From the NCBI GenBank assembly GCA_963772375.1, contig CAVYXG010000005.1, forward strand, positions 1,302,001-1,366,000: DNA of 64,000 bases, given 5' to 3'. This document shows positions 25,385 to 31,952 of this stretch, one piece after another; positions within the stretch are counted from its first letter, which is position 1, and every line of letters begins with the position of its first letter. The stretch is from DATBHM01 sp963772375. GTDB taxonomy: Bacteria > Actinomycetota > UBA4738 > JACQTL01. A model generated the notes under the pieces. The model saw nothing but the letters and a program-made list of their open reading frames with translations. It was not told the origin of the DNA and made no database searches. The translations under genes were made by a program, and so were the position numbers.

Positions 25385-26295
25385 TCAGGGCAGCACCAGC
25401 ACGCGACGGACGGATGGAAGGCCGCCCGCCAGCTCACTCCAGGTGGCTCCGGCGTCCTCCGAGGCGAACACCCGCCCGTCGGAGGTCCCGAACGCCGCGA
25501 ACGAGCCGTCGTCTGGCAGCGCGTCGAGGCAGTAGGTGTCGATGTTGTCGTCGAACGACTCGGGCAGCCCCTCCCGGCAGCGTTCGAACGCGGCGTCGCC
25601 GCGGAGCTCGCCCCGATAGACGCCGCTCCGCGAACTCCCGCGGCCCGTTCGAGGCGGACAGCAGGACGAGGTCTCCGCACACGGCCACCGCCCGCGAGTA
25701 GGGCGCGTCGAGGCCATCCCGGCGAAACGTCCACGTTCCGCCGCGGTCGGCGCTCGAGGCCAGCCCGCCGGCGCACGCCGCCAGCACCAGCCCCTTCGCC
25801 GTCGCCACCTGGTGGACGTCCGCGTCGATGTCGATCGTGGGCGTCCAGGTCCGGCCGCCGTCGTCGGTGCGCGGGATGCCCGCCGACGTGGACGTTCACG
25901 TACACGTCGCGACCCCATTCCGAGAACGAACGCGTGTCCGGCGGCCCGCCCCAGGGCGTGTACCAGCGATCGCGCCCCTCGACCTCGTCGAACCCCGGCA
26001 CGGGTTCCAATGCGTCTTTCTCCAGCCGGAAGAGCCGCGCCTCGGAGGTTCCCACGGTCAGCGCGTCGGTGAACGCGATGCACGTGGCCTCGTGGTCCGG
26101 CAGGGTCGCGCGATGCGTCCAGTCGACGCGCCCGACGCCGTGCCACAGCTCCCGCCCGTCGACGATCGCCCACAGGTCCTCGCGGTCGCCCACGAACGTC
26201 GTCACGCGGCGCCCCTCGAGGTGCACCGGTCCGGCGGTTCCCCCGCCGTCGAACGTCCGCAACCCGTCGTCCCCGGCGACCAGCACGCTCGTCAT
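25385..26295 (-). pseudogene. BNR/sialidase-like beta-propeller protein with two frameshifts
   Basis: Reading three frames in turn gives one continuous protein of about 300 residues that starts MTSVLVAGDDGLRTFDGG and ends LPSVRRVLVLP. It contains Asp-box (BNR) motifs such as TDDGGRTWTPT, SADRGGTWTFR and SEDAGATWSEL typical of exo-alpha-sialidase and photosystem II stability (Ycf48-like) propellers. The frame changes after YVNVHVGG (an extra C at 25879-25881 on the plus strand) and again after REFAER (near 25610-25616). Both need one surplus base. No signal peptide, so it is cytosolic; function unknown. If the surplus bases are assembly errors, the gene is intact. Confidence 0.65.
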
Positions 26296-26348
26296 GAACC
26301 GATGGTCTCACGGTTCGCTTCTCCGCCGGTCGAACGCGCACGGCGCGG

Positions 26349-26825
26349 ATGCGCGAGACTGCCGTCGTGACCCGGCCGTCGATGTTCGAGTTCGCCGGGG
26401 GCGAGGAGGCGTTCCTCGCGCTGGCGAGGGCCCACCACGAACGGTGCCTGGCCGACCCCGTGCTCGAGCACCCGTTCTCCCACGGCGTGAACCCTCAGCA
26501 CGTCGAGCGGCTCGCCGCGTACTGGGCGGAGGTGTTCGGCGGGCCGCCTCGGTTCTCGGAGACCATGGGTGGCCACTCCGGCATGCTCGCCGTCCACGCG
26601 GGCCAGGGCGCGGAGGCCGACCTGGGGGAGCGGTTCGTCGAGTGCTTCGTCGCGGCGGCCGACGACGCCGGACTCCCGGACGACCCCGAGTTCCGCGCCG
26701 GGCTCCGCGCGTACATGGAGCGGGCGGTCGCCGAGGTCATGGACTGGTCGCCGCCGGAACGACAGCACGTGCCTCCCGGCCTGGCAACGCCCCGATGGGG
26801 GTGGGACGGCCTGGAGCGAACGTGA
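26349..26825 (+). CDS. Truncated haemoglobin (group II-like globin)
   Basis: A 158-residue 2-on-2 globin that would bind heme and O2/NO. FEFAGGEEAFLALARAHHERCLADPVLEHPFSHG fits helices A-E of group II truncated globins, and PQHVERLAAYWAEVFGGP is the helix F region with a candidate proximal His. The C-terminus AYMERAVAEVMDWSP is usual. It is divergent from the propeller gene (53 nt). The start may be ATG 26349, GTG 26367 or ATG 26382, as no ribosome site is visible. Confidence 0.82.
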   Translation: MRETAVVTRPSMFEFAGGEEAFLALARAHHERCLADPVLEHPFSHGVNPQHVERLAAYWAEVFGGPPRFSETMGGHSGMLAVHAGQGAEADLGERFVECFVAAADDAGLPDDPEFRAGLRAYMERAVAEVMDWSPPERQHVPPGLATPRWGWDGLERT

Positions 26826-26856
26826 CTCCACGACTCGACGACAAGGAGACGTGAGG

Positions 26857-27406
26857 ATGCGGAAGATCATCGAGCAGGCGGTCGTCACCCTCGACGGCCA
26901 GATCAGCACGCCGCAGGACTGGCTCCCCACCCGGTGGGCCGGCGAGTTCGAACAGCGATCCAGGGACCTGCTCTTCTCCGTCGATGCGCTCCTCTACGGT
27001 CGGGTCAGCTACGAGGACCACGCCGAGGTGTGGCCGAGGCTGGAGGAGACGTTCGGTGACTACGCGGTCCGGATGAACACCATTCCCAAGCACGTCGCGT
27101 CGCGCACCATCACCGACGTGAAGTGGAACGCCACGCTGCTCGGGGACGATGTCGTCGGTGCCGTGCGCACGCTGAAGGAAGAGCCCGGCGGCGACATCCT
27201 CAAGGTCGGTACCGGCGGCTCGTTCAGCCGGACGCTGCTCGAGCATCGATTGGTCGACGAATACCTGTTCTGGCTCTTCCCGGTCATCGCCGGCAGCGGC
27301 GAGCGGCTCTACCGACGAGATCGACCCAACGGATTTCGACTTGATCGACGTCCAGCGGCTCGGCAACGGCATTCTCGGTCTCACCTACGTTCCGGCCACC
27401 CGCTGA
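26857..27406 (+). pseudogene. RibD C-terminal / dihydrofolate-reductase-like protein with one frameshift
   Basis: RibD_C fold reductase of about 182 residues, starting MRKIIEQAVVTLDGQISTP with a GTGAGG ribosome site. LLYGRVSYEDHAEVWP, TIPKHVASRT, GDILKVGTGGSFSRTLLEHRLVDEYLFWLFPVIAGSGERL follow the family closely. At 27312-27313 an extra C (TACCGACGAG instead of TACGACGAG) throws the frame; in the next frame the expected ending DEIDPTDFDLIDVQR...TYVPATR and a stop at 27404-27406 follow. Such small DHFR-like proteins use NADPH, with unknown substrates. Confidence 0.75.
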
Positions 27407-27525
27407 CATGGCGTCTCGGCCGGCCTCGTTCAAGGAGCACGGTTCTCCCGTTCGCGCTCGCTCGGCCCCGGCGTTCTTCGCGCTCGCGTCGCGAGCTCCT
27501 CATGCCGCGCCGGGAATCGGACGGC

Positions 27526-27969
27526 CTATGCCGCGTGGGGGGCCGAACCAGCCAGCGGCGTGTCATCGAGATACCTCACCTCGTAGACGCGCTCCGTGAA
27601 CTTCCATCCGTCCGAGGTGCGTTGGTAGCGGTCGTGGTAGATGGAGTAGTTCAGCTCCGACCGGCCGTCGCGCATGTGGCCGGACTCCAGGACGTACGCA
27701 CGGCCGATCGCGGTATCGCTCTCGAGCCGGATCGTCCCCGGGTGGGCGGTCTGCACGAAGTAGTCCCAGAGGCCCTGCATGCGCTCGATGCCCGCGCGGA
27801 TCTCCTCCCGGCCGACGAGCTCGACGTCGATGTAGGGGATCCGCCACCCGCCGTCCCGAGTGAACAGCGATGCGAAACGGTCGTATTCGCCCACCATGAT
27901 CGCGTCGGAGAACTCGCCGCGAAGCGCCTCGATCTCGATGCGATCAGCGGTGGCTTGGAGGTCGCTCAT
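27526..27969 (-). CDS. SnoaL-like / NTF2-like domain protein
   Basis: A 147-residue alpha+beta barrel (cone-shaped NTF2 fold) protein. MSDLQATADRIEIEALRGEFSDAIMVGEYDRFASLF is the usual first helix pair; GWRIPYIDVELVGREEIRAGIERM, the strand GRAYVLESGHMRDGRSELNYSIYHDRYQRTSDGWKFTERVYEVRYL closes the barrel. Members act as cyclases, isomerases, or ligand binders; pocket residues do not tell which. The ATG at 27967-27969 with an AGGGGGG site upstream is the start. Confidence 0.75.
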   Translation of the reverse strand: MSDLQATADRIEIEALRGEFSDAIMVGEYDRFASLFTRDGGWRIPYIDVELVGREEIRAGIERMQGLWDYFVQTAHPGTIRLESDTAIGRAYVLESGHMRDGRSELNYSIYHDRYQRTSDGWKFTERVYEVRYLDDTPLAGSAPHAA

Positions 27970-28131
27970 CGGTTGCCCCCCTCGTTTGTGGTCCGACGTG
28001 TCGACTTGACTGACGTACCCGCCGAGCGCCCTCCTGAGTCCCGAGGGGGGGCTCCGGCCGCGAGAGGGCCGGCTGCACATGCGAAGCCGCGGCGGTCCAG
28101 CCCGTACCGCCGCCGAGTGGCGGAGGCGGAG

Positions 28132-28176
28132 GCGGAGGCGGAGGTTAGACCATACGCACCAAGGCGAGCCCGGTCC
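28132..28176. repeat. 45-bp direct repeat, copy 1 (left of the toxin-antitoxin pair)
   Basis: Shares 42 of 45 bases with 28891-28935. It includes GCGGAGGCGGAGG, the end of a GGCGGA microsatellite (28119-28144), and ACCATACGCACCAAGGCGAG, and is located 90 bp before the antitoxin gene. Confidence 0.75.
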
Positions 28177-28265
28177 GAGCCTCTGGGTGAGCGCTCGTTC
28201 TTGAGGGCGGACCTCTTGATGAGGTGAGCTTGGAAGCTGCTCGGTCTGCCTGCCACAATGAGGTC

Positions 28266-28508
28266 ATGACGCCGGAAGCTGCAGATCTCATCGAGACCGA
28301 CCCTCAGCTTCTTCATGGCCAGGCCCACATCCGAGGCACCAGGATCCCCGTGAGTGTCGTTCTCGATGCCATCGCAGCGGGCATGAGCGAGGTCGACATC
28401 CTCGAGGAGTATCCAACGCTCACGGCGCAAGGCATCAGGGCCGCGGCTGCCTATGGTGCCGAGTTGGCCCGGGAGGAGGTCCTGAACCTCCCATCCGGAG
28501 CTTCATGA
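28266..28508 (+). CDS. DUF433 antitoxin
   Basis: An 80-residue antitoxin of the DUF433 (winged-helix-like) family. LIETDPQLLHGQAHIRGTRIPVSVVLDAIAAGMSEVDILEEYP has the G.P.I.GTRI.V..I......G.S..EI...YP pattern, and LTAQGIRAAAAYGAELARE forms the DNA-binding C-terminal helices. It would bind both its own promoter and the toxin. The stop overlaps the toxin start (ATGA), the usual layout of such pairs. ATG 28266 is chosen as the family begins just before the DP segment. Confidence 0.85.
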   Translation: MTPEAADLIETDPQLLHGQAHIRGTRIPVSVVLDAIAAGMSEVDILEEYPTLTAQGIRAAAAYGAELAREEVLNLPSGAS

Positions 28509-28873
28509 GACTCAAGCTCGACGAGAACATCCCCCGTCGCGTTGAGCGTTTCCTTGCAGAGTCCGGCCACGACTGTTCGACCGTGGTCCAAGAAGGGCTG
28601 GCTGGAGCGAGCGACACCCGCGTCGCTTCGGCCGCAACCGCCGAGGATCGAATGCTGGTGACGCTCGATCGTGGCTTCGGTGATCTCCGCGCGTACTCGC
28701 CCGGAAGCCATCCCGGGATCGTCGTCCTTCACGTCACGGATCAAGGGCCTGGACTCCTCGCGGAACTCGTCGAAACGATGCTCTCGGAACACCATCTCGA
28801 TTCGTTCAAGGGCTGCGTCGCTATCGCCGAGAGGGGCAGAGTCCGCGTCCGGCGGCCGCTCGAAGCCCACTGA
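28505..28873 (+). CDS. DUF5615 PIN-like toxin
   Basis: A 122-residue PIN-like ribonuclease-fold toxin. KLDENIPRRVERFLAESGHD carries the first acidic residue cluster (L-DEN-P), EDRMLVTLDRGFGDLRAY the central D-x-x-F motif, and GIVVLHVTDQGPGLLAELVE the last strand. These match the DUF5615 group that partners DUF433. Expected activity is cleavage of RNA, probably tRNA or mRNA, when free of antitoxin. Confidence 0.82.
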   Translation: MRLKLDENIPRRVERFLAESGHDCSTVVQEGLAGASDTRVASAATAEDRMLVTLDRGFGDLRAYSPGSHPGIVVLHVTDQGPGLLAELVETMLSEHHLDSFKGCVAIAERGRVRVRRPLEAH

Positions 28874-29298
28874 GGGCTCAAGCGGACCAAGCGGAGGCGG
28901 AGGTCACACCATACGCACCAAGGCGAGCCCGGGCCACGACTGTGGGTCGACTCGCGATCGTGGGGTCGAGCGGCTTGAGTGCCTCGCATTTGATCCCCCT
29001 AGGCCAGCCCACTGCAGGCCGGCTCTGGACCGACGGACGGGTCAATGGATGAGGTCGCTTGACTTGTTGGTCGGCCGGTCAGTCAAGTCTCGGGCCTGTC
29101 CCTCGAACTCCCAACCGCGCCCCGTCGAGGCATAGTGCCGCCACCGGCTGAACTCCCAGCCCCCGAGCCTGGAGCCCATGGGGGCTGCGACGCCTGCACC
29201 GCTCCAGTTCCTCGCACGAAACCACATGCAGGCGCAGAATTTGACCAATCGCCGGAAAGGGAGTATGGAGCAAGGTTAGTTCCGAATCGTCATGGAGC
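28874..29298. other. Gap after the toxin gene: second direct repeat, no gene seen
   Basis: Apart from the 45-bp repeat at 28891-28935 I find no credible gene in either direction: short frames have no ribosome site and no domain-like sequence. The composition falls from high GC to about 60 % here, so this looks like the border zone of the island. Confidence 0.5.
28891..28935. repeat. 45-bp direct repeat, copy 2 (right of the toxin-antitoxin pair)
   Basis: Begins GCGGAGGCGGAGGT and continues through ATACGCACCAAGGCGAGCCC; differs from copy 1 (28132-28176) at 3 of 45 bases. It starts 18 bp after the toxin stop codon. Confidence 0.75.
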
Positions 29299-29502
29299 GT
29301 GGGAAAAGGGAAGGAGGTGAGAGGTGGCGACCCAAAGATCGGTCCAACGCCGGATCCCGAGGAGACGCCGATCCAAGAGCACGCTCAAGGGAGCCCGCGT
29401 GGACTTACGCTGCTTGGTGACGTACGGGAACTCACGCTCGGCCACGATGGAGGCCCCTGCGACGAGCCCTCGTGCTTCACGAAGTTCAAGCGCTACGCGT
29501 AG
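29299..29502 (+). CDS. Probable lasso-peptide precursor
   Basis: A 67-residue peptide (61 if the start is GTG 29317). The leader ends ...PRGLTLLGDVRELTL: this fits the lasso leader pattern P-x-L-x-x-x-G-x-x-x-x-x-T with Thr at position -2, where precursor peptidases cut. The core would be 20 residues: GHDGGPCDEP then SCFTKFKRYA. Gly1 could form the isopeptide with Asp8 or Glu9, giving the usual 8- or 9-membered ring; Cys7 in the ring and Cys12 in the tail could form one disulfide as in class III lasso peptides. A lasso-cyclase-like gene begins 101 nt downstream. No RiPP recognition element (B1) or leader peptidase (B2) gene is seen in the window. Start codon is uncertain; GGAAGGAGG overlaps the candidate starts. 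Confidence 0.6.
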   Translation: MGKGKEVRGGDPKIGPTPDPEETPIQEHAQGSPRGLTLLGDVRELTLGHDGGPCDEPSCFTKFKRYA

Positions 29503-29603
29503 CTGCGGCGTTTCGACGTGCGTGGGGGGCTCGGCAAGTTGTATCCCGCGGTCGTGCCCTCCACGGCGACTGGCAAATCGCCCCTTCTCTCTCGGAGGAT
29601 CGG

Positions 29604-31757
29604 TTGGTCGATGACAGAAGCCCTTGGTTCGTCGGGAGCATCGGGGCTGTCGAAGGCTCTCCGGCACGCGATACAGGCGACACCCTTAGCCTGTCAGGGC
29701 CGCACAAGATTCGGCTCTCGCCAGGATGGCCCGCGGAGTGGCGCTTAGATTGGCGGAAGGCAGAGACCACCCTGCTTTTACTAGGTCCTCTCCTCGAGCC
29801 TCGCTCTAGCCTCGACAAAATCGCTAGAGACGCGATTGCGACGGGCTCATACGTAGACCTCATCAAGCTTGTCCCCTGTTGCACAGTCATCGTCGACGAT
29901 GGGGACAAAGTCCTTGTCTCATCAGACATTGTCGGCCTGCGTCCCATCTTCGTCTGGCCAGCGGCTGCTGGGGCGATCTATTCTTCATCACTGAATCGGC
30001 TTAGGCGTATGGTCAAGGCTGATGTCTCGAATCAGTGGTTGGCCATTCATCTGGCGTGGTCCGACAATGCGATCCCGTCGCTCAGCCCCTTTCGCGGTAT
30101 ATACACGGTAGCTCCGGGACACTGGCTGAGAGTCGACGGGCGGACCCTAACCACGAGGCGCTTCTGGCGAGCGCCTCAAGGGACACTTGGCCTAAAGGAG
30201 GGGGCGGAGGCTCTTCGGGTCGAGTTGATCAAGTCGGTGGGGAAGCGGATCGAATACTATAGAAATGTATCGGCCGATTTGAGTGGCGGTTTCGACTCAT
30301 CGACGCTGGCTTCCATTGCTGCAAAGCAACTGCAGTCGCAAGGCCGACGCCTGAAGGCGATCCAGGCGGCGTTCCGTTCGGAGAAGGGCTTTACCGATCG
30401 CGACTACGCGCAAGCCGTGACTGACAGCTGGGGCAATGTCGATCTCACCGTCCTCGACCTCGATACCCTCCCCGCGCCTCTATCAGAGGAGAACAGCCCT
30501 GTTCAATTTGAGGAGCCTGCCTTGGCGTTGGTCAGTCGATCTCGGACAGCGCAATTGTTTCGGTGGGTTCATTCCGTAGGTTCGGACGTACATATCAGCG
30601 GCGAGGGCGGGGATGCCGTCGTTGAGGTGGCGCGGTCGTCTTACCTTGCAGATCTCCTCAGAAGAGGCAAGGCTCGGACCGCACTGAAGCATTCGGTGAG
30701 AGCAGCGGGACTAATCCATGAGTCGGCTTCAGAAGGACTGCGGCGCGCGCTTAGGCTTAGCTTCATGGGCTATCGCAGCTGGATGAACCAAGAGGCACAT
30801 GTGCTCGCGCGAGGGCAGTCCAACACAGCATACGGATGGGGCCCTCCGTTCCGCCGTCTACCCTGGTTGACGAAGTTCGCGAACGAGCTGACAATTCGTC
30901 ACATCCAGCGCGCCGCCCTAGCGGAAACCCCCCACGCCGACCATCCAGGCCAACATACGGCTGTCTCATCCATGCTCATGGTTGGTCGCTCATGTCGCAT
31001 CGGGGATGTGATCGCGCGAGCGGAGGGAGCGTGGGTCGATTATCCGTTCTTGGACCCAACCGTTGTGGAAGCCTGCCTCTCTGTCCGAATCGATGCGAGA
31101 TCGGATCCGATTGCCCTGAAGCCCCTGTTAGTGGAAGCTTTTAGGGACTTGTTGCCTGCAGGGTTCTTCGACCGGACCCAGAAGTCGTCTCCTTGGTTCT
31201 TCAGCAGACAACTCTACAAGAGCTTCCGACGCGCGTACCCGTTTGTCGAGGAGGTGTTTCGGGCGCCTCTGCTCGCTGAGAGGTCGCTAATCCATCCCGA
31301 GCAATTTCTGTCGGCCGCGTACATGGTGGTTATGGCCCCACGGCTGATCCGCAGATGGGACACTGGCCGCGTATTGCGATGGGCCTGCGCTGGTCTCGTT
31401 CTAGCGCCCTGCGTGCTTCTACTCGCGCACGCCGGCGGAAGTCTGAAGCTGATCCTCCTATCGGTGGCCAGCTCCGGCATAATGGGTACTGCTGGGGGAT
31501 TGGCATTTGGCCTCATCATGGACACGCTCCGTCAAACCACTTCCCAATCTAAGATGCTCGGCAGGATCGCGGCCGTCCAATCCGAGATCCTAGCTGGCGC
31601 AGCCGTTGCTGGAGCGCTCGTGGGGGGACTACTAGGAAAGCTGCTTGGACCATATCCGGGAATAGCACTGGGCGCTCTGTTCGAGTTCGCAACAGTGCCG
31701 TTGCTTCGCATGAGAGGGTTGGCAGACCCACTTGAGCATCGCACTGTTGTCGGATGA
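29604..31757 (+). CDS. Asparagine-synthetase-like lasso cyclase fused to the C-terminal half of an MFS exporter
   Basis: A 717-residue chimera. Residues 1-570 are an AsnB-like protein without the N-terminal catalytic Cys, as in lasso cyclases: a degenerate glutaminase domain (TLLLLGPLLEP, DIVGLRPIFVW), then the ATP-binding PP-loop SADLSGGFDSSTLASIAAKQL, and VHISGEGGDAVVE. It would adenylate the Asp/Glu side chain of the core and close the ring. After LIHPEQFLSA the protein continues in frame into four hydrophobic helices (from about residue 575: APRLIRRWDTGRVLRWACAG, MLGRIAAVQSEILAGAAVAGAL) that match the last third of a major-facilitator exporter. A deletion that removed the rest of the cluster would explain this. 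Start TTG 29604 has GGAGG 5 nt upstream; an in-frame GTG at 29472 would overlap the precursor gene. Confidence 0.68.
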   Translation: MVDDRSPWFVGSIGAVEGSPARDTGDTLSLSGPHKIRLSPGWPAEWRLDWRKAETTLLLLGPLLEPRSSLDKIARDAIATGSYVDLIKLVPCCTVIVDDGDKVLVSSDIVGLRPIFVWPAAAGAIYSSSLNRLRRMVKADVSNQWLAIHLAWSDNAIPSLSPFRGIYTVAPGHWLRVDGRTLTTRRFWRAPQGTLGLKEGAEALRVELIKSVGKRIEYYRNVSADLSGGFDSSTLASIAAKQLQSQGRRLKAIQAAFRSEKGFTDRDYAQAVTDSWGNVDLTVLDLDTLPAPLSEENSPVQFEEPALALVSRSRTAQLFRWVHSVGSDVHISGEGGDAVVEVARSSYLADLLRRGKARTALKHSVRAAGLIHESASEGLRRALRLSFMGYRSWMNQEAHVLARGQSNTAYGWGPPFRRLPWLTKFANELTIRHIQRAALAETPHADHPGQHTAVSSMLMVGRSCRIGDVIARAEGAWVDYPFLDPTVVEACLSVRIDARSDPIALKPLLVEAFRDLLPAGFFDRTQKSSPWFFSRQLYKSFRRAYPFVEEVFRAPLLAERSLIHPEQFLSAAYMVVMAPRLIRRWDTGRVLRWACAGLVLAPCVLLLAHAGGSLKLILLSVASSGIMGTAGGLAFGLIMDTLRQTTSQSKMLGRIAAVQSEILAGAAVAGALVGGLLGKLLGPYPGIALGALFEFATVPLLRMRGLADPLEHRTVVG

Positions 31758-31952
31758 GCTCTTGCCGGGTGGCCGCTTACTCAGGGGGGCTGCGACGGCA
31801 TCTCGGAGCGCAGTCTTGCCGGACAGCGCGCGCCCTCCCGTTGATGGTTGTTCCCACAGTAAAGTTCGGCCTACGGTGCCCGCCGTTCGGGAGCGACGAA
31901 TAGTGCCGTCACTACTGCGGCGTGACTGGGTCTCTAAAGGAGATCGGTGCGA

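Noticed and set aside
28891..28901. attL of the selC island, based on GCGGAGGCGGA shared with 40596-40606
   Set aside because: Eleven bases in a GGCGGA-rich context can match by chance, and no T-arm sequence of selC follows at 28.9 kb. Kept only as a hint in the island entry.
29324..29614. Alternative reading frame over the lasso precursor, starting GTG 29324 after GGAGGTG
   Set aside because: It has a well-placed ribosome site, but the product is Arg/Ser-rich without a recognisable motif and runs into the cyclase gene. The other frame carries the lasso leader/core pattern.
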